The position numbers were made by a program, and so were the translations under genes. This document shows, piece by piece, positions 1-12,699 of a stretch of DNA of 64,000 nt (position 1 is its first letter; every line of letters begins with the position of its first letter). Source of the stretch: Amborella trichopoda (lineage: Eukaryota > Streptophyta > Magnoliopsida > Amborellales > Amborellaceae); the NCBI RefSeq assembly GCF_000471905.2, contig NW_006499776.1:1527486-1591485 (forward strand). The letters run 5' to 3'. Below the pieces are notes generated by a model that made no database searches, was not told where the DNA came from, and saw only the letters and a list, made by a program, of their open reading frames with translations.

Positions 1-2045
1 GGCTGAGCAGTTTAGAGTCATGCAGCGTGGACCAAGGCTGAGCAGTTTAGGGTCATGCAGTACGGACAGAGGCTGAGTAGTTTAGGGTCATGCAATATGG
101 ACCCTACCTGTGCATTTTAGGGTCATGCAATATGGACCGAGGCTGAGCAGATTAGGTTCATGCATGGTGGACCCAGGCTAACCATTATAAGGTCTTACAG
201 TATGAATAGAGGTTGAGCAGTTTAGGGGTCATGTAGTATAAATCGAGGTTGAGCAGTTTATGCAGTATGGACCAAGGCTGAGCATTTAAGGGTCTTACAC
301 TATGGACCTAAGCTGAGCAGTTTAGGGACATGTAGTATGGACCAAGGCTGAGCTGATTAGGGTCATGCAGTATGGATCAAGGATGAGTCGTTTAGGGTCA
401 CACAATATGAACCAAGGCAAAGTAGTTTACGACCATGTAGTATGAACCGAGGCTGAGCAGTTTTGGGTCGTGTAGTATGGACCGAGGTTGAGCAGTTTAG
501 GTTCTTGTAGTACAGTCTGAGCCTGAGTGGTTTAGGGTCATGCAGTACGAATCGAGGCTGAGATGTTTAGGGTAATGCGGTATGAACCATGCATGAGCGG
601 TTTAGGCTCATACAGTACGGACCGAGGTGGAGTAGTTTAGGGCTGAGCAGTTTATAGTCATGAGTATGGAGTTTACGGTCATGCAGTATAGACCGGGGCT
701 AAGCAATTTACGGTTATGCAGTATGGAGACTGAGCAGTTAGGGGTCATGTGGTATGGATCGAGGCTGGGCAGATTAGGGTCATGTAGTGTGGACTGAGGA
801 TGAGAAATTTAGGGACATGCAGTATGTTCCAAGGCTGTGCAGTTTAGAATCATGCAGTATAGACCGATGCTTTATGGTCATGTAGATTGGACTGAGGTTG
901 AGACATTAGGGTCATGCCATATGGAATGAGACACAGTTGTATAGGGTGATGCAGTAAGGATCGAGGCTGAGCAGTTTAGGGCCATGCCGTTTGGATAGTC
1001 AGAGTCATGCAGTTTTGACCGAGGCTGTGCAGTTTAGGGTCATCCAGAGTGGAACAAGGTTGAGAAGTTCCTAGCCATGCAGTGTGGAGCGAGGCTAGAC
1101 AGTTTAGGATCATGCAATATGGATTAAGGATGGGCAGTTTAGCGTCATGCAGTGTAAATCGTGGCTAAGCAGTTTAGGACCGAGGCTGAGTCGTTTAGGT
1201 CTTGTAGTATGAACCGAGGCTGACCAGTTTAGCGTCGTGCAGTATGGACCGAGGCTGACCAGTTTAGTGCTATGTAGTATGGACCGAGGCTGTGTAATTT
1301 AGGGTAATGTTGTATGAACTGAGGCTGTCCAGTTTAGACTCGAGCACTACGGATCAAGGATGAGAAGTTTAGGGCCTTGCAGTATGGACTGAGGCTGAGC
1401 AGTTGAGGGTCATGTAGTATGGATCGAGTCTGAGAGTTTAGGGTAATGCAATATGGACCGATGCTGAGCAGTTAGGGATTATGCAGTATGGATTGACGAC
1501 GATCAGTTAGGGGGTTATTCAGTATGGAATGAGTTTGAGTAATTTTCGGTCGTGCAGTATTGACCGAGGCTGAGAAGCTTAGGGTTAGGCAGTATTGATT
1601 AAGGCAGAGTTGTTTAGGGTCATGCTGTATGGACCGAGGCTGAACAATTTAGGGTCATCTGGTTTGGACCGAGGTTGAGCAGTTTAGGTTCATGCAGTGT
1701 GGACTGAGGTTGTGCAGTTTAGGGTCATGCATTATGGACCGAGGCTGAGAATCTTAAGGTCATTTAGTATGGTTCGAGGTTGAGTAGTTTTGGGTCATGC
1801 GGTGTAGACTGAGGATGAGTAGTTTTTGGTCATGCAGTATGGGCCGAGGCTGAGCTTTTTAGGCTCATGCAGTGTGGACCGCGGCTGAGCAATTTCGAGT
1901 TATGCAGTATGGATCGAGGCTGAACTCTTAAGAATCATGTAGTATGGACCGTGGCTGAGCAATTTAGGGTCCGGTAGTATCGATTGAGCTTCAGTAGTTT
2001 AGGGTCCGGTAGTTTAGACCGAGGCCGAGCAGTTTAGGGTCATGC
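1..2045. repeat. Higher-order satellite repeat, copy 1 of a 2.33-kb duplication
   Basis: This run of variant monomers recurs in the same order starting at 2334. Over the first 250 bases the two copies differ by roughly 5% by eye, far less than neighbouring monomers differ from each other, so the block was duplicated as a unit. The offset is 2333 bp at the start and 2317 bp near the end because of small indels. The copy begins at the first base of the window, so its true left limit is unknown. Confidence 0.93.
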
Positions 2046-2333
2046 AATAAGGATCGAGCTAGAGCAGTTAGGGTCATGCAGAATGAACTGAGGCTGAGCA
2101 CTTTACCGTCATGCAATATGGATCGAGGCTGAGCAATTTAGGGTCATGCAGTATGGATCGAGGCGGAGCAGTTTAGGGTTATGCAGTATGGATTGAGGTT
2201 GAATGTCGAAGAATCATGTAGTATGGACCGAGTTTGAGAAATTTAGTTATGTAGTATGGATCGAAGCTGAGAAGTGTAGGATCATGCAATATGGACCGAG
2301 CTTGAGCAAATAAAGGTCCAGTAGTAGAACCGA

Positions 2334-4362
2334 GGCTGAGCAGTTTAGAGTCATGCAGCGTGGACCAAGGCTGAGCAGTTTAGGGTCATGCAGTACGGAC
2401 AGAGGCTGAGTAGTTTAGGGTCATGCAATACGGACCCTACCTGCGCATTTTAGAGTCATGCAATATGGACCGAGGCTGAGCAGTTTAGGTTCATGTTGGT
2501 GGACCCAGGCTAACCATTATAGGGTCATACAGTATGAATAGAGGTTGAGCAGTTTAGGGTCATGTTTTATAAATCAAGGTTGAGCAGTTTATGCAGTATG
2601 GACCAAGGCTGAGCATTTAAGGGTCTTACACTATGGACCTAAGCAGAGCAGTTTAGGGACATGTAGTATGGACCAAGGCTGAGCAGATTAGGGTCATGCA
2701 GTATGGATCGAGGATGAGTCGTTTAGGGTCACACATTATGGACCAAGGCAGAGTAGTTTAGGGCCATGTAGTATGAACCGAGGATGAGCAGTTTTGGGTC
2801 GTGTAGTATGGACCGAGGCTGAGCAGTTTAGGTTCGAGCCTGAGTGGTTTAGGGTCATGCAGTACGAATCGAGGCTGAGATGTTTAGGGTCATGTTGTAT
2901 GGACCATGCATGAGCAGTTTAGGCTCATACAATACGGACCGAGGTGGAGTAGTTTAGAGCTGAGCAGTTTATAGTCATGAGTATGGAGTTTACGATCATG
3001 CAGTATAGACCGGGGCTGAGCAATTTACGGTTATGCAGTATGGAGACTTAGCAGTTAGGGGTCATGTGGTATGGATCGAGGCTGGGCAGATTAGGGTCAT
3101 GTAGTGTGGACTGAGGATGAGAAATTTAGGGACATGCAGTATGTTCCAAGGCTGTGCAGTTTAGAATCGTGCAGTATAGACCGATGCTTTATGGTCATGT
3201 AGATTGGACTGGGGTTGAGACATTAGGGTCATGCCATATGGAATGAGGCACAGTAGTATAGAGTGATGCAGTATGGATCGAGTCTGGGCAGTTTAGGGCC
3301 ATGCCGTTTGGATAGTCAGGGTCATGCAGTTTTGACCGAGGCTGTGCAGTTTAGGGTCATCCAGTGTGGAACAAGGTTGAGAAGTTCCTAGCCATGCAGT
3401 GTGGAGCGAGGCTAGACAGTTTAGGATCATGCGTTATGGATCAAGGATGGGCAGTTTAGCATCATGCAGTGTAAATCATGGCTAAGTAGTTTAGGACCGA
3501 GGCTGAGTTGTTTAGGTCTTGTAGTATGAACCGAGGCTGACCAGTTTAGCGTCGTGCAGTATGGACCGAGGCAGACCAGTTTAGTGCTATGTAGTATGGA
3601 CCGAGGCTGTGTAATTTAGGGTAATGTTGTATGGACTGAGGCTGTCCAGTTTAGACTCGAGCAATACGGATCAACGATGAGAAGTTTAGGGCCTTGCAGT
3701 ATGGACCGAGGCTAAGCAGTTGAGGGTCATGTAGTATGGACCGAGTCAGAGAGTTTAGGGTAATCCAGTATGGACCGATGCTAAGCAGTTAGGGATTATG
3801 CAGTATGGATTGACAACAATCAGTTAGCGGGTTATTCAGTATGGAATGAGTTTGAGTAATTTTCGGTCGTGCAGTATGGATCGAGGCTGAGAAGCTTAGG
3901 GTTAGGCAGTATGGACTAAGGCAGAGTTGTTTAGGGTCATGCAGTATGGACCGAGGCTGAACAATTTAGGGTCATCTGGTTTGGACCGAGGTTGAGCAGT
4001 TTAGGTTCATGCAGTGTGGACTGAGGTTGTGCAGTTTAGGGTCATGCATTATGGACCGAGGCTGAGAATCTTAAGGTTATTTAGTACGGTTCGAGGTTGA
4101 GTAGTTTTGGGTCATGCGGTGTGGACTGAGGATGAGTAGTTTTTGGTCATGTAGTATGGGCCGAGGCTGAGCTTTTTAGGCTCATGCAGTGTGGACCGCG
4201 GCTGAGCAATTTAGAGTTATGCAGTATGGATCGAGGCTGAACTGTTAAGAATCATGTAGTATGGACCGTGGCTGAGCAATTTAGGGTCCGGTAGTATCGA
4301 CTGAGCATGAGTAGTTTAGGGTCCGGTAGTTTGGACTGAGGCCGAGCAGTTTAGGGTCATGC
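2334..4362. repeat. Higher-order satellite repeat, copy 2 of a 2.33-kb duplication
   Basis: Matches positions 1-2045 monomer by monomer, including rare variants such as CCCTACCTG, the AGTCCGG-like monomers and the AACTGTTAAGAATC monomer. Similarity fades after about 4350. The last roughly 290 bp of the 2333-bp period (2046-2333) has no partner after this copy, so copy 2 is shorter or its end was replaced. Confidence 0.92.
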
Positions 4363-6989
4363 AATGTGGACCTAGGCTGAGCAATTTAGGGTCACGCAGT
4401 GTTGACCTAGGCTGTGCAATTTTGCGTCATGCTGTGTGGAATGAGGCTGAGAAGGTTACGGTCATGCAGAATGGACCGAGGCTGAGGAATTTAGGGTCAT
4501 GGAGTATGGACCGAGGCAGAGCAGTTTAAGCTCATGCAGTACAGACCGAGGGTGATCAGTAAGGGGTTATGCAGTAGGGATCGAGGATGAGCAATTAGGG
4601 GTTATGCAATATGGTATGAGGTTGAGTAGTTTAGGGTCGTGTAGTATGGGCCGAGGCTGAGCAGTTTAGGGTCATGCAGTATGGACTGAGGCAGACCAGT
4701 TTAGGGTCATGTAGTATGGACCGAGGCTGAGGAGTTTAAGATCATGCGGTACGGAACGAGGCTGAACAGTTTAGGTTCATGCAGTGTGGACTGACATTGC
4801 ACAGCATAGGGTAATGCAATATCGACCGATGCAGAGCAATTTAGGGTCATTCAGTATGCATAGAGGCTGAAAGGTTTAGGGTCATGCAATGTGGACTGTG
4901 GCTGAGCAGGTTTTAGTCATGTAGGGTGGATCCAGGCCGAGCAATTTAGGCTCATGCAGTATGGACTAAGGCCGAGCAGTTTAGTGTTATGCAGTATGGA
5001 TCGAGGCTAAACTTTTAATAATCATGTATTGAGGAACGAGGCTGAGATCTTGAGTCATGTTGTTTGGACTGAGGTTGAGCAGTTTAAGGTTATGCAGTAT
5101 GGACCTAGGCTGAGCAGTCTAAGGTCATACAGTAGCACCGAGGCTGAGCAATTTAGGGTCATGCAGTATGGACTGAGCTTGAGAATTTTAGGTTCATGCA
5201 ATATGGACCGAGGCGGAGCAACTACGATCAGGCAGTATTGACCAAGCCTGAGCAGGTTATGCAGAATGGAATGAGGATGAGTAGTTTAGGGTCAGGCAGT
5301 ATAGATCCAGGATGAGCACTTTAGGGCCTTGCAGTTTGGTTTGAGGCTGAGCAGTTTACGGTCATGCCATAATGACCAAGGCTAAGCAATTTAGGGTCAT
5401 GCAGTATGGACCGCGGTTGGGCGGTCTAGGGTCATGTAATATGGACCGAGTCTGAGCACGTTAGTGTTATGTAGTATGGACCGAGGTTGAGTAGTTTACA
5501 GTCATGCAGTATGTACCGAGCTTGAGCAGTTTAGGGTCATGCAGTATGGACAGAGGCTGAGCACTTTAGGGTCATGCCGTATGGATCGAGGCGAAGCTGT
5601 TTAGGGCGATGTAGTATGGATCGAGGTTGAACTACTAAGAATCATGTAGTATGGACCAAGTTTGAGAAATTTAGTCACTTAGCATGGACTGAGGCTCCAC
5701 AATTTTGTGTCATGCAGTCTAGAGCGAGCTTGAGCAATTTAGGGTCAGGCAGTATGGACCGAGGCTGAGCATTTAGGGTCATGCAGTAGGGACTGAGGAT
5801 GAGCCGTTTAAGTTCATGCAATATGGACCGAGGTTGAGCAATTTAGGGTTAAGGAGGACAGACCGAGGCTGGAGCTTAGCGGTTTACAGTCATGCATTGT
5901 GGATTGAGCCTGACCAATTCAGGGTAATGCAATATGGACAAAGGCTGAGCAATTTGGGGTCATGCAGTATAAATCGAGGTTGAGCAATTTAGAGTCATGC
6001 AGTATGGACTGAGGATGAGCAATTAACGGTCTTGCAATATGGACCTAAGCTGAGAAGTTTGGGGTCATGTAATATGGACCGAGGCTGAGCTGTTTAGGGT
6101 CATACAGTATGGACCGAGGCTGAGTAGTTTAGGTTCTCGCAGTACGGACGGAGGCTGAGTAGTGTAGGGCCACACAGTACGAACCGAAGGTGGGCAGTTT
6201 AGGGTCGTGTAGTATGGATCGAGGCTGAGCAGTTTAGAGCCTTGCAGTATGGACTGAAGCAGAGTGGTTTAGTGTCAAGCAGTCTAGACTGAGGCTGAGA
6301 TGTTTAGGGTCATGCGATATGGGCCGCGTATGAGCGGTTTAGGGTCATGCCGTATGGACCGAGGTGGAGCAGTCTTGGGTCATGCAGTATAGAACGAGGC
6401 TGAGAAGTTTAAGGTCATGTAGTATGGACCGACGCTGAGTAGTTTAGGGTCATGCAATATGGACAGAGGCTAAGCAGTTTGGGGTTATGCAGTATGGACC
6501 GAGGCTGAGCAGTTAAGGGTGATGCAGTTTGGATTGAGGCTGAGCAGTTTAGGGTCATGTAGTGTGGAACGAGGATGAGAAATTTTTGGTCATACAGTAT
6601 GTTCCGAGGCTGAGCAGTTTAGGATCATGCATTATGGATCGAGGCTTTCTGGGCATGTAGTTTGGACTGAGGATGAGACTTTTGGGGTCATGCCATATGG
6701 AACGAGGCACAATAGTATAAGATCGTGCAGTATGGATGGAGGCTCAGAAGTTTAGGGTCTTGCCATATGGACCAAGGCGGAGTAGTTTAGGGCCATGCAG
6801 TTTGGACCGAGGCTGTGCAAGTTAGGGTCAGGCAGTGAGGAATGAGGCTGAGCGGTTTAGGGTCATGCTGTATGGATCTAGGATGAGCAGTTTAGCGTCA
6901 TGCAGTATGGATCGAAGCTGCGAAAATTACAGTCAGGCACTACAGAAAGAGGATAAGCAGTTCAAGCAGTTTAGGATCATGCATTATGG

Positions 6990-9345
6990 ACTAAGGATGA
7001 GCAGTTTAGGGTCATGTAGTATACACCGAGGCTAACCAGTTTAGGGTGATGCAGTATGGACCGAGGCTGAGCAGTTTAGGGTCCCGTAATATGGACCTAG
7101 GCTGAGCAAGTTTAGGGTCATGCAGTACGGATCGAGCCTGAGCAGTTTAGGGTCAAGCAGTATGGATTGAGGCTGAGTGGTTTAGGGTCATGCAATATGG
7201 ACGGAGGCTAAGATGTTTAGTCCTGAGGTATGGATCGAGTATGAACAGTTTAGGGTCATGCAGTACGGACCGAGGTGGAGCATTTCAGAGTCATGTATTA
7301 TGGACCGAGGCTGAGCAGTTTATGTAGTACGGCATGACGCTGAGAAGTTTAGGGTTATGCAGTATGGACTGAGACTGAGTAGTTTAGGGTAATGCTGTTT
7401 GGACTGAGGGTAAGCTGTTTAGACTCGAGCAGTTTGGACAGTGGATGAGCAGTTTGGGGCCTTGTAGTATGGACCGAGGCTGAGCGGTTTAGGGTCATGC
7501 AGTATGGACCGAGGCTAAGGAGTTTAGGTAATGCAGTATGGGACAAAGGCTGAGCAATTATGGATTATACAGTATGGATTGACGTTGAGTAGTTAGGAGT
7601 TATGCAGTATCGACTAAGGTTGAGCAATTTTGGGTCGTGCAATATGGGCCGTGGCTGAGAGGTTTAGGGTCATGTAGTAGGGACTGAGGCAGAGTTGTTT
7701 ATGGTCATGCAGTATGGACCGAGGATGAGCTGTTAAGGGTCATGCGGTTTTGACCGAGGTTGAGCAACTTAGGTTCATTGAGTATGGACTGAGGTTGCGT
7801 AGTTTAGGGTCATGCATTATGGACCGAGGATGAGCAGTTTAGGGTCATGTAGTATACACCGAGGCTGATCAGTTTAGGGTGATGCAGTATGGAACGAGGC
7901 TGAGTAGTTGAGGGTTCGGTAATAAAGACCTAAGCTGAGTCATGCAGTAAGGATCGAGGCTAAGCAGTTTGGGGTCAAGCAGTATGGATTGAGGCTGAGT
8001 GGTTTAAGGTCATGCACTATGTACCGAGGCTAAGATGTTTAGTCATGAGGTACGGACCGAGTATGAACAGTTTAGGGTCATGCAGTATGGATCGAGGTGG
8101 AGCAGTTCAGGGTCATGTAGTATGGACCGAGGCTGAGCAGTTTGGGGCCTTGCAGTTTGGACCGTGGCTGAGCGGTTTAGGGTCATGCAGTATGGACCGA
8201 GGCTAAGAGGTTTAGGTAATGCAGTATGGGACCGAGGCTGAGCAGTTATGGATTATGCAGTATGGATTCACTGAGTACTTAGGAGTTATGCAGTATCTAC
8301 TGAGATTGAGCAATTTTGTGTCATGCAGTATGGGCCATGGCTGAGAGGTTTAGAGTCATGTAGTAGGGACTGAGGCAGAGTTGTTTATGGTCATGCAGTA
8401 TGGACAGAGGATGAGCTGTTTAGGGTCATGCGGTTTGGACTGAGGTTGAGCAACTTAGGTTCATGGAGTATGGACTGAGGTTGCGTAGTTTAGGGTCATG
8501 CATTATGGACCGTGGATGAGCAGTTTAGAGTCATGTAGTACACACCGAGGCTGACCAGTTTAGGGTGATGCAGTATGGACCGAGGCTGAGCAGTTGAGGA
8601 TTCTGTAGTATGGACCTAAGCATAGCAGGTTTAGGGTCATGCAGTACGGTTCGAGGCTAAGCAGTTTAGGGTCAAGCAGTATGGATTGAGGCTGAGTGGT
8701 TTAGGGTCTTGCACTATGGACCGAGGCTAAGATGATTAGTCATGAGGTATGGGCCTAGTATGAACAGTTGAGGGTTATGCAGTATGGACTGAGGTCAAGC
8801 AGTTCAGGGTCATGTAGTATGGACCGAGGCTGAGCAGTTTATGTAGTACCGCTAACGCTGAGTAGTTTATGGTTATGCAGTATGGACTGAGGCTGAGTAG
8901 TTTAGGGTAATGCTGTATGGACTGAGGGTGAGCTGTTTAGACTTGAGCAGTTTGGACAGTGGATGAGCAGTTTGGGGCCTTGCCGTATGGATCGAGGCTA
9001 AGCGGTTTAGGGTCATGCAGTATGGACCGAGGCTAAGCAGTTTAGGTAATGCAGTATGGGATCGAGGCTGAGCAACTATGAATTATGCAGTGTGGATTCG
9101 CTGAGTAGTTAGGAGTTATGCAGTATCGACTAAGGTTGAGCAATTTTGGGTCATGCAGTATGGGCCGTGGCTGAGAGGTTTAGAGTCATGCAGTAGGGAC
9201 TGAGGCAGAGTACTTTATGGTCTTGCAGTATGGACCGAGGATGAACTGTTTAGGGTCATGCGGTTTGGACCGAGGTTGAGCAACTTAGGTTCATGGAGTG
9301 TGGACTGAGGTTGCTTAGTTTAGGGTCATGCATTATGGACGGAGG
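6990..9345. repeat. Higher-order repeat of about 833 bp, three copies
   Basis: A rare variant string around GTAGTATACACCGAGGCT occurs at about 7016, 7849 and 8535 (offsets 833 and 686 bp) with matching flanks each time. 833 bp is about 24 monomers. The middle copy is short by about 147 bp: the block seen at 7320-7466 in copy 1 and 8839-8983 in copy 3 is absent from it, equal to about four monomers. The third copy fades at about 9345. Confidence 0.9.
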
Positions 9346-12300
9346 CTGAGAAGTTTAGGGTCATTCAGTATGGATCGAGGCTGAGAATTTTTGGATCATG
9401 AAGTGTGGACTGAGGCTGAGTAGTTTTGAGTCATGCAGTATGAACCGAGGCTGAGCATTTTAGGCTCATGCAGTATGGACCGAGGCCGAGAAATTTAGGG
9501 TTATGCAGTATGGATTGGGGCTGAACTGTTGCGAATCATGTATTATGAACCGAGGCTGAGAAAATTTTGTCATGTAGTATGGACCGAGGTTGAGGCGTTT
9601 AGGGTAATGCTTTATGGGCCGAGCTTGAGCAGTTTAGGGTTCGGTAGTATGGACCGACGCCGAGCAGTTAGGGTCATGCCGTCTGGACCTAGGTTGAGCA
9701 GTTTCGGGTCATGTAGTATGGACCTAGGCTGTGCAGTTTAGGGTCATGGAGTGTGGTATGACGTTGAGCCGTTTAGGGTCATGCAGTATAGACCGAGGCT
9801 GTGCAGTTTAGGCTCACGCAGTATGGACCGAGGATGATTAGTTAAGGTTATCACAGTATGGACTGAGGCTGAGCAGTTAGGGGTTTTGCGATGTGGACTG
9901 AGGTTGAGTAGTTTTGGGTCATGCAGGGTGTACCGAGGCTGATTAGTTTAGGGTCATGCAGTATGGACCAAGGCTAGCAGTTTAGGTTCATGCAGTTTGG
10001 ACTGAGGTTGAGTAGTTTTGGGTCATGCAGTGTGTACCGAGGCTGATTAGTTTAGGGTCATGCGGTATGGATCGAGGCTAGCAGTTTAGGTTTATGCAGT
10101 TTGGACTGAGGTTGCACAGTGTAGGGTTATGCAGTCTGGTCCGAGGCCGAGCTACTTTGGGTCATTCATAATGGATAGAGGCTGAACAGTTTGGGTTCAT
10201 GGAGTGTGGACCGAAGCTGAGTAGTTTTGGGTCATGCACTGTGGACGGAGGCTGGGCATTTTAGGATCAGGCAATATGGACCGAGGTCGAGCAGTTTAGT
10301 GTTATATAGTATGGACTGAGGCTGACCTTTTAAGAATCATGTAGTATGGAGCGAGGCAGAGATCTTGAGTCATGTAGTTTGGACGGAGGATGAGCAGTGT
10401 AGGGTCATGCAGAATGGATCGAGGCGGAGTAGTTTAGGGTCTTGCAATATGGACCGAGGCTGAGAAGTTTAGGGTCAGGTAGTTTGGACCAAGCCTGAGA
10501 GAATTAGGGTCATGCAGTCTAGACCAAGGCTGAACAATTTATGGTCATGCAGTATGGACAGAGATTGAGCAGTGTACGGTCACACAAAATAGACCAAGGA
10601 TGGGCAGTTTTGAGTCATGCAGTATGGATCCAAGCTGAGCACTTTAGGGCCTTGCTGTTTGGTTCAAGGCTGAGAAGTTTATGATCATGCCGTACGGATC
10701 GAGGCTAAGCAGTTTAGGGTCATGAAGTGCGGACCGCGGCGGAGCTATTTAGGGTCATGCAGTATGGGACGAGGCAGAGCACTTTAGTGTCATGCAGTAT
10801 GGACAGAGGCTGAGCTGTTTAGTGTCTTGCATTATTGACCAAGGTTGAGCAGTTTAGGGTCACGTAGTATGGACCGAGGCTAAGCAATTTAAGGTCATGC
10901 AATATGGACCGAGGCTGAGTCGTTTAGAGTTACACAGTATGGACTAAGGCTGAGTAGATTAGGGTCATGCAGTAAGAACCGAGGCTGAGCAGTTAAGGGT
11001 TGTGTGGCATGGATCGATGCTGAGCAGTTTAGGGTCTTGCAGTATGGACTGAGCCTGAGTGGTTTAGGGTCATGCAGTATGGACTGAGCTAGAGATGATT
11101 AGGGTCATGCGGTATGGACCAAGCTTAAGAAATTCAAGGTCATGCAGTATGGTTTGAGTCTGAACACGATAAGGTCATGCATTATGGAACAAGGCTGAGC
11201 AGTTTAAGGTCATGCAGTTCGGACCGAGCTTGAGTAGTTTAGGGTCATGCAATATGGACCGAAGATAAGCAGTTTACGGTCATGCCGAATGATACGAGGC
11301 TGAGAAATTTTAGGTCATGCAAAATGAACAGAGCCAGAGCAGTCTAGGGTCATGTAGTACGGACCGAGGGTGTGCAATTTTGGGTCATGCAGTATTGACC
11401 GAGGCTGAACAGTTTTTGGTCATGCAGTATATACCGAAGTTGAGCAGTTTAGGGTCATGCAGTATTGAGTTTCCGAACATACGGTACGGACCTAGGCTGA
11501 GAACTTTAGGGACATGCAGTATGGGTTGAGGTTGTGCAGTTCATGGCCAAGTAGTGTCGACCTAGGCTTAGCAGTATAGGGTCATGCCATATGGACTGAG
11601 GCTGAGGAGTTTAGGGTCTTGCAGTATGGACCTTGGCTGAGTAGTTAAGGGTCAAGCAATATGGTCCGAGGCGGAGCTGTTTAGGGTCATACTGTATGGA
11701 CCGAGGCTGAGCTGTTTAGGGTCATCCAGTATGGACCGAGGCCGAGTGGTTTAGGGTAATGCATTACGGACCGGGGCTGAGGAGTTTAGGGTCATACAAT
11801 CTAGACCGAGGCTGAATAGTTTAGCATCATGCAATATGGACCGAGGCTGAGCAGTTTAGGGTCAAGCAGTCTAGACTGAGGCTGAACAGTTTAGGGCCAT
11901 GCAGTATGTACCGTGGTTGAGCAGTGTAGGGTTGTGCAGAATGGAATGAGGCTGAACAGTTTAGGGTCATGTAGTATGGATCATGGCTGAGAACTTTAGG
12001 GACTTGCAGTTTCTTCCGAGGCTGAGCATTTTACGGTCATGCCGGATGAACCGAGGCTAAACAATTTAGGGACATGCAACCAGGGCCACGACTGAGCTCT
12101 TTCGGGTCATGCAGTATGGACCAAGGATAACCACTGTAGTGTCATGCACTATGGACTGAGACTGAGCAGTTTTGGGTCATGCAGTACGGACCGAGCATCA
12201 GAAGTTTACTGTCATGCTGAATGGTACGATGCTGAAAAGTTAATGGTCACTCATTATGAACTGAGAGTGAGTAGTTTAGGGTCATACAGTAGGGACTAAG

Positions 12301-12699
12301 GCTGAGCAGTATGGGGTGAGGCAGTATGGACCGAGGCTGACCAGTCTAGGGTCATGCAGTATGGATCGAAGCTGAGTAGTTTAGAGTCATGTAGTAGATA
12401 GAGGCTGAGCACCTTAGGGTCATGCAGTATGGTACAACGCTTAGCAGTTTAGGGTCTTATAGTACAGACCGAGGCTGAGCAGTTCACGACCAGGTACTGT
12501 TGAGCTAGTCATAGCAGTTTTGGTGTCATGCATTATGGACCGAGGCTGAGCAGTTTAGGGTCACGCAATATGGACCGAGGCAGAATAGTTTAAGTACTGG
12601 TAGTATGGACCTACGCTAACCTGTTTACGATCATTCAATCTGGATCGAGGCTGTGCAATTTAGGTTCATGCAGTATGGAACGAGGCTGAGCAGTTCAGG

